From NCBI GenBank assembly GCA_947488215.1, contig CANLBD010000002.1, positions 1 to 49,523 on the forward strand: a stretch of DNA of 49,523 bases, given 5' to 3'. A program made the position numbers and the translations under genes. This DNA comes from Myxococcales bacterium. GTDB lineage: Bacteria > Myxococcota_A > Bradymonadia > UBA7976 > UBA1532. Positions 28,974-37,940 of this stretch are shown here, one piece after another (positions within the stretch are counted from its first letter, which is position 1; every line of letters starts with the position of its first letter). The notes under the pieces were generated by a model. The model was not told the origin of the DNA, ran no database searches, and saw only the letters and a list, made by a program, of their open reading frames with translations.

Positions 28974-30899
28974 ATGTCAGAGCAAGGAACGCCCGACGTG
29001 AACGAGGCGTGGTCTTCGGCCCGGAGTGCAGCGCTCTACCAGATCGATGGCTGGGGTGAGCCTTACTTCTCGGTCAACGCGCAGGGGCACGTCGAGGTGC
29101 GGCCCGACCCACGCCTCGACCGCCGCATCGACCTCTACGAGCTGGTCCATGACCTCAAGGAGCGCGGCCTGGCGATGCCGCTGCTCATCCGATTTTCGGA
29201 CATCCTCGCCGACCGCATTCGGCGGTTGAACGAGGCGTTCGCCAAGGCCATCGTGGAGTACGACTACGCAGGGACCTACCAAGGCGTCTACCCGGTCAAG
29301 GTCAACCAGCAGCGCCACGTGGTCGAGGAGATCGTCGAGTACGGACGCCCCTGGAACTTCGGCCTTGAGGCGGGCTCGAAGCCTGAGCTGCTGATCGCGC
29401 TCGCCGCGAGCCAAGACCCGGGCGGCCTGATCATTTGCAACGGCTACAAGGACGACCAGTACATCGAGACCGCGATCCTCGCGAAGGGCTTCGACAAGAA
29501 GGTCGTCATCGTCCTCGAGCGCCTCGAGGAGCTCGACATCGCCTTCAAGGCGGCCGAGAAGCTCGGCATTCGGCCCTTGCTCGGCGTGCGCGGCAAGCTG
29601 ACAGCGAAGGGCGTCGGCCGGTGGGCCGACTCAGCGGGCGACCGTGCCAAGTTTGGCCTCACGGCGACCGAGATCGTCGAGGTCGTCGACCGGCTTCAAG
29701 AGCGCGGGATGCTCGACTGCCTTCAGCTGCTGCACTTCCACATCGGGAGCCAGATCTCGAGCATTCGCCCAATTAAGACGGCGATGCGGGAGGCGACGCA
29801 CATCTTCGTCGAGCTGGCACGCATGGGCGCGCCGATGACGTACCTCGACGTCGGCGGTGGCTTGGCCGTGGACTACGACGGCTCGAAGACGGACTTTCAC
29901 GCGTCTCGGAACTACGACATTCAGGAGTACGCGTACGACGTCGTGCACGCGATCGGCGAGGCCTGCAAGGACGCGAACCTGCCCGTGCCCACGATCGTCA
30001 GCGAGAGTGGCCGGGCTGTCGTAGCGCACCAGTCGGTCCTCGTCTTCGAGGTCGTGGGCGTCAGCGAGTTCCCGATTCGAGCGGCCGTGCCCCCGCCGCC
30101 CGGCAGCAACAAGGTGCTGCGCGACCTGTACGACGCCTGCATGGGCGCGACCGCCGCGAACATGCAGGAGACGTGGCATGACGCCAGCCAAGCGAAGGAG
30201 GAGGCCTTTACCCTCTTCAAGCTCGGCTACCTCACGCTGCGCGAGCGAGCCGAGGTGGAGCGTCTCTTCTGGGCTTGCTGCGGGCGCCTGCTTGAGCTGG
30301 TGCGCGGGATGAAGACCGTGCCCGAGGAGCTCCAGGACCTTGAGCGCGTGGTCGCAGCGATCTATTACTGCAACTTCTCGGTCTTTCAGTCCGCGCCGGA
30401 TAGCTGGGCGATCGACCAGCTCTTCCCCGTGATGCCGATTCACCGCTTGAACGAGACGCCGACGAAGCGCGCGACGCTCGCCGACCTGACCTGCGACAGC
30501 GATGGCTGCATCGACAAGTTCATCGACGTGCAAGACGTCAAGCACGTGCTTGAGCTGCACAAGTGGGACCCCGCGCAGCCCTACTACTTGGGTATCTTCT
30601 TGAACGGCGCGTACCAGGAGATCTTGGGGGACCTGCACAACCTGTTCGGCGACACGAACGCGGTGCACGTCCAGCTCGGTCGCGAGGGGTACCACGTCGC
30701 GCACGTGGTCAAGGGGGACAGCATCAGCGAGGTGCTGCACTACGTTCAGTACAACCCCGAGGCCATGGTCGAGAGCGTCCGCCGTCAGGCGGAGCGGGCG
30801 CTCCGGAGCGGTCACATCACGCTGCCGCAGGTGCGTATGCTCATCCGCCACTACGAAGACAGCCTCTCGTCCTACACTTACCTCACGGATGATGAATGA
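28974..30899 (+). CDS. speA: Biosynthetic arginine decarboxylase
   Basis: YFSVNAQGHVEVRP, YQGVYPVKVNQQRHVVEEIVEYG, LEAGSKPELLIALA, LLHFHIGSQI, YLDVGGGLAVDYDGSKTDF, SESGRAVVAHQSVLVFEV. Start ATG 28974 or GTG 28965. Confidence 0.96.
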   Translation: MSEQGTPDVNEAWSSARSAALYQIDGWGEPYFSVNAQGHVEVRPDPRLDRRIDLYELVHDLKERGLAMPLLIRFSDILADRIRRLNEAFAKAIVEYDYAGTYQGVYPVKVNQQRHVVEEIVEYGRPWNFGLEAGSKPELLIALAASQDPGGLIICNGYKDDQYIETAILAKGFDKKVVIVLERLEELDIAFKAAEKLGIRPLLGVRGKLTAKGVGRWADSAGDRAKFGLTATEIVEVVDRLQERGMLDCLQLLHFHIGSQISSIRPIKTAMREATHIFVELARMGAPMTYLDVGGGLAVDYDGSKTDFHASRNYDIQEYAYDVVHAIGEACKDANLPVPTIVSESGRAVVAHQSVLVFEVVGVSEFPIRAAVPPPPGSNKVLRDLYDACMGATAANMQETWHDASQAKEEAFTLFKLGYLTLRERAEVERLFWACCGRLLELVRGMKTVPEELQDLERVVAAIYYCNFSVFQSAPDSWAIDQLFPVMPIHRLNETPTKRATLADLTCDSDGCIDKFIDVQDVKHVLELHKWDPAQPYYLGIFLNGAYQEILGDLHNLFGDTNAVHVQLGREGYHVAHVVKGDSISEVLHYVQYNPEAMVESVRRQAERALRSGHITLPQVRMLIRHYEDSLSSYTYLTDDE

Positions 30900-31354
30900 A
30901 CGCCCTCGACATTCCTCAGGCCAATAGCCTCGACCGTATCCGCGACGTCGTCGCCGCCGTGAACGACGGCAACAAGGCGCATCCTGGCATCGGCAAGCGC
31001 ACGGGTCTCTCGACGCGGCACGTCGCGTACCATGTCCAAGCGGCGCGCGTACTCGGCTGGGTCGAGGGCAAGAACGGTGAGCTCGCGTCGACCGCCTCGG
31101 GCCAGAAGCTCCTCACCCTGCCCGTGGGTGACCCGACTGAGCGCGCACACATGCGAGCGTCGCTTGAGCGGTCGCTCATCGGCAAGGCGCTCTCGCCCAA
31201 TCTACTCACCCTCGACCAGCCAGCGGTCGAGGCGATCGCTGCGCGCATTCGCGAGGTCGCTGAGCTCTCCGAGATGACGGCGAAGCGACGCGCGCAGACG
31301 CTGCTGTCGTGGCGCAAGCGCATCGTCGGTGAGCAGTTGGCGCTGCCGCTCTGA
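30896..31354 (+). CDS. Small winged-helix-like protein of unknown function
   Basis: ATGA overlap with speA; KRTGLSTRHVAYHVQAARVLGWVEGKNGELASTASGQKLL helix-turn-helix-like; C-terminal AELSEMTAKRRAQTLLSWRKRI. Confidence 0.7.
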   Translation: MNALDIPQANSLDRIRDVVAAVNDGNKAHPGIGKRTGLSTRHVAYHVQAARVLGWVEGKNGELASTASGQKLLTLPVGDPTERAHMRASLERSLIGKALSPNLLTLDQPAVEAIAARIREVAELSEMTAKRRAQTLLSWRKRIVGEQLALPL

Positions 31355-31361
31355 GGCCTCG

Positions 31362-32963
31362 ATGAGCCAGCGCGCCCGCAGCTTCTGGTCGTGGGGCTGG
31401 GAGGACCGCTTCCCCGACGCGGCCGGTCAGCGCGCGCTGGCTGGCCAGATTCACGGCCTCTTGGGTCTCGAGCCTGACGCTCCGCGTCGGCCGCCCGAGA
31501 TGTCGGACGCCCTGCTCGATCCGCCCCGCGTCACCCCGCCCGAGTCTTTGTGGACCTTCTGCACGACGGCCGCCCGCAACCGTATTCGGCACACCTACGG
31601 CCGCGCGTGGCGCGACCAGATGCGTGGCTTCAACGCGGACTTTCGTGCGGCGCCCGACTGCGTAGCGCTGCCGGAGAGCGAGGCACACCTTGAGCAGCTC
31701 TTCGAGTGGTGCACCCGCGAACGCGTTGCGCTCGTCCCTTGGGGCGGCGGGACGAGCGTCGTCGGTGGGCTCGAGGTGCCGCGGCTCTCGCGGCACACCG
31801 GCGTCGTCTGTGTTGACCTCGCGCGCTTTGGCAAGGTGCTGGAGATCGACGACGTATCGAACGTCGCGCGCATTCAGGCCGGCGCCCTCGGGCCTGCGAT
31901 AGAGGCCGCGCTCGCGCCCAAGGGCCTGACGCTGCGTCACTTCCCGCAGTCGTTCGAGTTCTCGACCTTTGGCGGCTGGGTCGCGACCCGCGCTGGTGGT
32001 CACTTCGCGACTCAGTACACGCACATCGACGACCTCTTGCAGAGCGTTCGCATGGTGACGCCAGCCGGCGTGGTCGAGACGCGCCGCGTGCCCGCCTCGG
32101 GCGCGGGTCCGGCGCCGGAGCGCCTCATTCTGGGCTCCGAGGGGGCGCTCGGGGTGGTCACCGAGGGCTGGGCGCGCGTCAGGCCGCGTCCTCGTTGGCG
32201 CGGGACCGCCACGGCGGTGTTCGACACCTTCGAGCAGGGTGTAGCGGCAGCGCGCGCGTTGGCGCAGAGCGGCCTGAACCCGACGAACTGTCGGCTCATC
32301 GATGGCGTCGAGGCTGCGCTCAACGGGGTCTCTCTTGACGGGCGGCCCGTCTTGATCATCGGCTTCGAGTCGGGCGTCGCCGATGTCTCCCCGCTCTTGG
32401 ACATCGCCGTGGAGTGCGCGCGGGCCCAGGGGGGGCACTTTGCGCGACCGCCGACGGTCAGGACGGTTGACCCCCAGGGGGACCCGGGCGCGGACGCGTG
32501 GCGCGCGGCCTTCGTCGAGGCGCCGTATCTGCAATCGGCGCTTCTGAGCATGGGCATCATGGCGGACACGTTCGAGACAGCGTGCACCTGGCGCAGCTTT
32601 CCCGAAGTGCACGCCGCGGTCGTCCGCGATGTCACGGAGGCCCTGAACGACGTCTGCGGCGGCGGTCGCGTGACGTGCCGCTTCACCCATGTCTACCCAG
32701 ACGGGCCAGCGCCTTACTACACGTTCATGGGCCGCGTCCGCCGGGGGAGTGAGCTCACGCAGTGGGCCGAGGTCAAGGCCGCTGCGTCCGAGGCGCTGCT
32801 GGCACATGGCGCGACGATCACGCACCACCACGCAGTCGGTCGCACCCATCGACCCTGGTACGACCGTGAGGTCGGCGTCGTCTACGGGCGCGCCCTCAAG
32901 GCCGTCAAGCGCGCGCTCGACCCCGCGGGCATCCTGAACCCCGGGGTGTTGGTCGATGTCTAG
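31362..32963 (+). CDS. FAD-linked oxidase of the alkyldihydroxyacetonephosphate synthase (AGPS) family
   Basis: RSFWSWGWEDRFPD, VPWGGGTSVVGGLE, HFPQSFEFSTFGGWVATRAGGHFATQYTHIDDLLQSVRMVTPAG, LILGSEGALGVVTE, ATITHHHAVGRTHRPWYDRE, LDPAGILNPGVL. Confidence 0.87.
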   Translation: MSQRARSFWSWGWEDRFPDAAGQRALAGQIHGLLGLEPDAPRRPPEMSDALLDPPRVTPPESLWTFCTTAARNRIRHTYGRAWRDQMRGFNADFRAAPDCVALPESEAHLEQLFEWCTRERVALVPWGGGTSVVGGLEVPRLSRHTGVVCVDLARFGKVLEIDDVSNVARIQAGALGPAIEAALAPKGLTLRHFPQSFEFSTFGGWVATRAGGHFATQYTHIDDLLQSVRMVTPAGVVETRRVPASGAGPAPERLILGSEGALGVVTEGWARVRPRPRWRGTATAVFDTFEQGVAAARALAQSGLNPTNCRLIDGVEAALNGVSLDGRPVLIIGFESGVADVSPLLDIAVECARAQGGHFARPPTVRTVDPQGDPGADAWRAAFVEAPYLQSALLSMGIMADTFETACTWRSFPEVHAAVVRDVTEALNDVCGGGRVTCRFTHVYPDGPAPYYTFMGRVRRGSELTQWAEVKAAASEALLAHGATITHHHAVGRTHRPWYDREVGVVYGRALKAVKRALDPAGILNPGVLVDV

Positions 32964-34176
32964 CGTGCAAGGGATCGGCGCGGTCCGCAGCCTGCTCGCC
33001 GCGTCTCTCGGCTTCCTCTTTGCGGCGACCGACATCGTCTTGCTCATCTTCTTTCAGCAGGAGATCGCTGAGGCGCTCGGGGTCCCGCTCGCGCAGGTCC
33101 GCATCGCGATCGGCGTCGGCCTGCTCGGGAGCGCGGTGGGTGGTCTCGTGTTCGCGCCGCTCGGAGACCGTTACGGGCGTGTCCGCGCGCTCGGGTGGTC
33201 CGTCGCGCTCTACTCAGTCGCGACGGGGCTGATGTCCTTCGTACCGTCGATGGGCGCGCTCTTCGCCTTGCGCTTCATCGCGGGCGTGGGGACGGGCGGC
33301 GAGTGGTCGCTGGGGTTCGCGCAGGTCGCGGAGGCCTGGCCGAGCGCCGGGCGGGGCGCGCGCGGTGGCCTCGTGACCGGCATGTTCAACCTCGGGACCT
33401 TCGTGGCCATCGCGCTCTACCACTCGGGCCTATCGTGGCGCGCCGCGTTCGCGCTCATGTTCCTGCCGGGTCTGCTCGGCCTGTGGCTACGCCGGCAGGT
33501 CCCGGAGTCGGCGGCGTTCCAAGCGGTTGGGGCGTCTCGCGCGGTCAGCTCACCTCTGCGCGAGGTGCTCGGCCCTGCGCATCGGGGCCTCGTCGCGCGG
33601 CTCACTCTGCTCTTCGCGCTCCTCAACTTCGGCTTCTACGGCTTCTCGACACTGTTCATGCAGTTCCTGAGCGCGCCTGTTGACCAAGGCGGGCTCGCAC
33701 TCGCGCGCGCGGACGAGCTGCCCTTCCACCTGGTGCTGAACCTCTCGGCGCTCCTGGGCGTCCTCACCGCCGGCGCCGCGTCCGACCGATGGGGGCGACG
33801 CGGCGCGTTCACTGTGTGGGCAGGCCTCGGCGCGCTCGCGTTCGCGGCGCTCTCGTCGCTCATGGACGCCCCCGAGGCGTCGCTTGCGCTGACGCTGACC
33901 TTCGGTCTGTGCTGCTTCGCCTTCGGCGTGAACGGGATCATCGGCGCGTGGACGCCGGAGCTCTTCCCGACGGCCGTGCGTGCGACAGGACCGGGGCTTT
34001 GCCAGAATCTGGGCAAGGGTGTCGGTGGGCTCGCCGGCCCGATCGTCGCGGGGCGTCTGGTCGACGCGCACGGCTACTCGGTGGTCTTTCTCGGTCCGGC
34101 TTTGCTCTTCGCGCTGTGCGCCGCGTGGGTCTGGACTTTTCCACGCGTCGACGGCCGCGCGCTCGACCAGGAGTGA
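32956..34176 (+). CDS. MFS transporter
   Basis: 12-TM pattern with PLGDRYGRVRALGWSV and AGVGTGGEWSLGFAQVAEAWPSAGRG; overlaps the upstream gene by 8 bp. Confidence 0.85.
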   Translation: MSSVQGIGAVRSLLAASLGFLFAATDIVLLIFFQQEIAEALGVPLAQVRIAIGVGLLGSAVGGLVFAPLGDRYGRVRALGWSVALYSVATGLMSFVPSMGALFALRFIAGVGTGGEWSLGFAQVAEAWPSAGRGARGGLVTGMFNLGTFVAIALYHSGLSWRAAFALMFLPGLLGLWLRRQVPESAAFQAVGASRAVSSPLREVLGPAHRGLVARLTLLFALLNFGFYGFSTLFMQFLSAPVDQGGLALARADELPFHLVLNLSALLGVLTAGAASDRWGRRGAFTVWAGLGALAFAALSSLMDAPEASLALTLTFGLCCFAFGVNGIIGAWTPELFPTAVRATGPGLCQNLGKGVGGLAGPIVAGRLVDAHGYSVVFLGPALLFALCAAWVWTFPRVDGRALDQE

Positions 34177-34180
34177 GGCG

Positions 34181-36814
34181 ATGAGGTCAGTTCAACGATG
34201 GGGTGGGGGACTTGCCGTTGCGGCGTCCATCTTCGGCGCGGGGTGTGGTTCCCACGACGCCGCTCCCGATGCCCGCGCATCGCGCGACGCCCTGCTCGAC
34301 CTCGACGCTGAGGTCCGGCTCGACGCTGAGGTCCGGCTCGACGCTGAGGTCCCGCTCGACGCTGAGGTCCCGCTCGACGCTGCGAATCCAGACGCTGGTG
34401 GCCGACGTGCCGCGGTTCAGCCCACGCGCGGCGCGGCCGACCTGATGGGGGCGAGCGACCTGAGTGCGCCTGTGCCGCCTGGACGGTCCCGCGCAGGCCG
34501 CGTCGACGTCGACGCCGAGCGTCTGACAGGCCCCGAGGCAAACTGCCGCATCGGCGACTTCCGGCTCGACAACGCGCGCGTCCACACCTGCATTCAGGAC
34601 ACTGACACCTTCAGCATCTTCTCGTTCGGCGGCGGCACGCTCATCGACGCGCACCGTGCGGACCGGCCGGGCAGCGACCTCTTGCTCGAGGTCATCTTCT
34701 CACCCGGCCTCGGCGCCCCGTCCGCGGAGCAGGTCGGCATCGTGCGGGACGGCTCGGATGGCGGGCCCGCGATCTTGCGTGTCGTGGGTCGAGCGCTCCC
34801 GAGCCGCCTGCTGCAAGGCGTCCTTCCGGGCGCGTTTCTCCCGCCGGATTTCGCGGTGACGACCGAGTTCGTGCTCTTCCCCGACAGCGACGCGGTGGAG
34901 ATCAACACGTGGATCGAGGCGGACGTGACCGGCGGCAGCGCGCTGCTGGCCGACGCTGTCTTCTTCGGGGACCGCACCACCACGCTTATCCCTGGTCGCC
35001 GCGCGGACGAGCAGCCGCTCGGCGACCTGCCGTGGCTCGCTGCGGACGGTCCGGGCGCGGCGTATCGGTACGAAGCGCTCGATGGTTCGCCGATCCAGCT
35101 CGTGCCGGTGCCTGCGGATGCGTTGCCGACCAGCCCTGTCAGCTTCGGCACGCAGGGCCTCTTTCGCGGCGACCAGGTCGTGATTCGGCGTCGCTTGGTC
35201 ATCGGCGCGGACGACATCGAGTCGGTTCGACCCGCGCCCCCAGACGCGCCGCTCACCACGCTCGTGGGCCCAGCGGGCGCGTGGATCGGCATCACGGACC
35301 TCGAGGATCGCGAGGTCACGCGGGTCCGGTTGGATGCGACCGGTCGCGGTCGTGTCGCGCTCAGCCCGGGCCGGTGGCGATGGCGCCTCGTCGACGAGCC
35401 GACGCGGCCCGCGGGTGAGCTCGAGGCGGGCGGAGAGGTCGCGCTGGACGCTCCAGAGCGGGGTCAGGTCCGCGTGACAACGCGGGACCAGAACGGGGTG
35501 GGGATCGCGGCGCGTGTCGAGCTCATACGCGACGACGGTGAGCGACGCCTCGACTTCATCGTCGACGCAGGCACGATGCGGGTCCCCCCGGGTCGCTGGC
35601 GGGCCGTAACGACCCGCGGCTGGTACTTTGACGCGGACGAGCGGACCCTCGACGTCCCTGCCGGCGGCGACGTAACGCTTGACGTCGTGCTGACCGAGGT
35701 CATCCCGTTCGAGGGCTGGACGACCGGAGAGTTTCACCAACACGCCAGCCCGAGCATCGACTCCGAGGTCGCCGTCGAGCGACGGGTGCTGTCGAACCTG
35801 GCCGAGGGGGTGGGCTTCTTTGCGCCCAGTGAGCACGACGTCGTCTACGACTTTCGACCGGTGGTCGAGCGCATGGGGCTGTCCGACCGCGTGCGCGTGC
35901 TGACAGGAACCGAAATATCGCCTCTTTACGGGCACTTCGGTGCCTACGGCCTCGAGCCGCAGCCGGACGCCTCGGGTTTCGGCGCGATCGTCTTGCCCGT
36001 GCTCGAAGGGGGGCGTTGGCGTGTGAAGCAGGCGCCTGAGCTGGTCGCGGATGCTCGGGCGCGCGGCGCCGAGGTGCTGCAGATCAATCACGCTCGCGAG
36101 GGGACGTCGGCATACTTCGACCATATCGGCCTCGTCGCGGGCGCGCCGCTGGAGCTGCTCGATCCGGTCGAGTTCACGCGCGACTTCGACACCATGGAGG
36201 TCTTCAACGAGCCGAGCGCCTTCTGTCGACTCTTCGAGGACTGGCTGTCCGTGTGGAATCAGGGCTGGCGCATCACTGCGGTCGGCAACAGCGACACCCA
36301 CAGCGAGGGCGGCGCGCCGGGCTATCCGCGCAACGTTTTGCCGACTCTGGCCGACCGGCCCGAAGGTGTAGAGCCGGGAGAGGTCTTCGACGCGCTGCGC
36401 GGCGGCCGGGTGGTCGTGAGCGGTGGCCTCGTGCTGGACTTCCCGGGGAGCGCGGGTCCAGGGGAGGTGCGCTCGCTGCCCGCAGGCACACTTGAGCTGC
36501 GGACACGGATTCGTTCGCCGCGGTGGGCGCGCGCGGAGCGCATCTTCGTCTTCGTCAACGGGCAGCTCGCGCTCGAGCAAGCCGTCGATGTGACGGACGA
36601 ACAGGTCACCGACTTCGACGATACGCTGCGTGTACCTGTCGACCGTGACGCGTGGGTGGTGGTCCTCGCGACCGGTCCCGCGCTGCGCTTCATCGCTCCT
36701 GGGGCACCTGCGTTCGCATTCTCCAACCCCATCGGCGTTGACGTCGATGGGGGCGGCGTCAGCAGCATTGGGCCCGGGCCTGTCCAGCGACCGACGCTTG
36801 CTGTCTGCGACTGA
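34181..36814 (+). CDS. Lipoprotein with CehA/McbA-type PHP metallo-hydrolase domain
   Basis: LAVAASIFGAGCGSHD lipobox; FEGWTTGEFHQHASPSID, FFAPSEHDVVYDF, INHARE, AVGNSDTHSEGGAPGYPRNVL, DALRGGRVVVSGG. Confidence 0.8.
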   Translation: MRSVQRWGGGLAVAASIFGAGCGSHDAAPDARASRDALLDLDAEVRLDAEVRLDAEVPLDAEVPLDAANPDAGGRRAAVQPTRGAADLMGASDLSAPVPPGRSRAGRVDVDAERLTGPEANCRIGDFRLDNARVHTCIQDTDTFSIFSFGGGTLIDAHRADRPGSDLLLEVIFSPGLGAPSAEQVGIVRDGSDGGPAILRVVGRALPSRLLQGVLPGAFLPPDFAVTTEFVLFPDSDAVEINTWIEADVTGGSALLADAVFFGDRTTTLIPGRRADEQPLGDLPWLAADGPGAAYRYEALDGSPIQLVPVPADALPTSPVSFGTQGLFRGDQVVIRRRLVIGADDIESVRPAPPDAPLTTLVGPAGAWIGITDLEDREVTRVRLDATGRGRVALSPGRWRWRLVDEPTRPAGELEAGGEVALDAPERGQVRVTTRDQNGVGIAARVELIRDDGERRLDFIVDAGTMRVPPGRWRAVTTRGWYFDADERTLDVPAGGDVTLDVVLTEVIPFEGWTTGEFHQHASPSIDSEVAVERRVLSNLAEGVGFFAPSEHDVVYDFRPVVERMGLSDRVRVLTGTEISPLYGHFGAYGLEPQPDASGFGAIVLPVLEGGRWRVKQAPELVADARARGAEVLQINHAREGTSAYFDHIGLVAGAPLELLDPVEFTRDFDTMEVFNEPSAFCRLFEDWLSVWNQGWRITAVGNSDTHSEGGAPGYPRNVLPTLADRPEGVEPGEVFDALRGGRVVVSGGLVLDFPGSAGPGEVRSLPAGTLELRTRIRSPRWARAERIFVFVNGQLALEQAVDVTDEQVTDFDDTLRVPVDRDAWVVVLATGPALRFIAPGAPAFAFSNPIGVDVDGGGVSSIGPGPVQRPTLAVCD
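34301..34382 (+). repeat. In-frame 18-bp tandem repeat, 4 full copies plus a partial (LDAEV[R/P])
   Basis: ctcgacgctgaggtccgg x2, then ctcgacgctgaggtcccg x2, then ctcgacgctg. Confidence 0.95.
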
Positions 36815-36825
36815 CCGCGCGGTCA
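36812..36825. terminator. Perfect palindrome at 34181/gloB convergent junction
   Basis: TGACCGCGCGGTCA, 14-bp perfect palindrome beginning with the plus-strand stop. Confidence 0.4.
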
Positions 36826-36826
36826 C

Positions 36827-37597
36827 TCAGCCGCGGAAGTTGTCTTTCATGCGACGCAGGGCCGACAGCACGTTCGTCAGCGACGTGTTCGGACCGAACC
36901 CGATCGCGCTCACGACCTCAGGCCGGGTCGCTCTCAGGAAGATGTTCGTGCGGCGCTCCTCGCCGAGCAGCGTCGGCACAGTCGGACGGCCCGCCGCGCG
37001 GAGTGCCCTCGCGTGGCCCTCTCGAATCTTCATGGCGTCGTCGTCGGGCAGCAGTCGTCGGGCGAAGCGCAGGTTGTCGAGCGTGTACTCGTGGCCGCAG
37101 CAGACGACCGTCTCGTCCGGCAGGTCCGCGAGGGTGACGTAGAGCGCGACACGCAGGTCATCGGGGGTGCCCTCAAAGAGGCGACCGCAGCCGCCGCTGA
37201 AGAGGGTGTCGCCGCAGAACAGGTGGTTCCCGACGATGTACGCGACGTGCCCCTTCGTGTGGGCAGGGATCGCCCGCATCTCGGCGCTCATGCCGGCGAA
37301 TGAAAATCGGCCAGGCTCGAGCGCCACGTCGAGCGGTGGCAAACGAGCGGCGTCTGCCGCGGGCCCGTACACCTTGACGTTCGGATAGGCCTCGCGGATG
37401 CCCTCGACACCGCCGACGTGGTCTGCGTGATGGTGGGTCAGGAGAACGCCCGTGATCGGCAAGCCCTTGCCACGCGCGGCATAGAGCGCGGGCTCCGCCT
37501 CCCCCGGATCGACGAACCACAGCGTGTCGTCGTCTGCGACGATGAGCCACGCGTAGTTGTCCTTGAGGCACGCGACCGGAACGACCTTCACTCCCAC
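36827..37597 (-). CDS. gloB: Hydroxyacylglutathione hydrolase (glyoxalase II)
   Basis: VACLKDNYAWLIVADDDTLWFVDPGE, LLTHHHADHVGG, IPAHTKGHVAYIVGNHLFCGDTLFSGGCGRLFEGTP, CCGHEYTLDNLRFA. Confidence 0.94.
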   Translation of the reverse strand: MGVKVVPVACLKDNYAWLIVADDDTLWFVDPGEAEPALYAARGKGLPITGVLLTHHHADHVGGVEGIREAYPNVKVYGPAADAARLPPLDVALEPGRFSFAGMSAEMRAIPAHTKGHVAYIVGNHLFCGDTLFSGGCGRLFEGTPDDLRVALYVTLADLPDETVVCCGHEYTLDNLRFARRLLPDDDAMKIREGHARALRAAGRPTVPTLLGEERRTNIFLRATRPEVVSAIGFGPNTSLTNVLSALRRMKDNFRG

Positions 37598-37687
37598 CTC
37601 CAGCGCGATGACGGCTTGACGTGCCGCCTCGTCGGGAGCAGACTATCGCGGCTTTAGTTCCGGAATCGAGAATCGAGGAGACGAAAA

Positions 37688-37813
37688 ATGAAGACTCGTA
37701 AGCAGCGTCGCGTCACCGCCCGCAAGAAGGCCGCTCACAAGCGCAAGGTCAGCAAGGCCACGAGCCGGGTGAAGAGCCTGCTCAAGAAGAAGACGAACGG
37801 CCGCCTCGGCTGA
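37688..37813 (+). CDS. 41-aa highly basic small protein
   Basis: MKTRKQRRVTARKKAAHKRKVSKATSRVKSLLKKKTNGRLG*; SD AGGAG at 37676-37680, 7 nt before ATG; too short for the ORF track. Confidence 0.72.
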   Translation: MKTRKQRRVTARKKAAHKRKVSKATSRVKSLLKKKTNGRLG

Positions 37814-37940
37814 GCGCACGATGCTCGGCCGCCGTTGCGTGGCCGACCTGACCGACCGGCGCCTCAAGCGCCTCAATAGGGCCCGCGGTGGCCCGGGCGC
37901 CTGAGCAAGTCAGACGCGCGGTCCCAGCAGGAGACGCCAC

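Noticed and set aside
29631-30851. 406-aa minus-strand ORF
   Set aside because: Antisense of speA.
31206-33047. 613-aa minus-strand ORF
   Set aside because: Antisense to the AGPS-family gene, which has clear family motifs.
34700-36826. 708-aa minus-strand ORF
   Set aside because: Antisense to the PHP-domain lipoprotein; no recognisable motifs.
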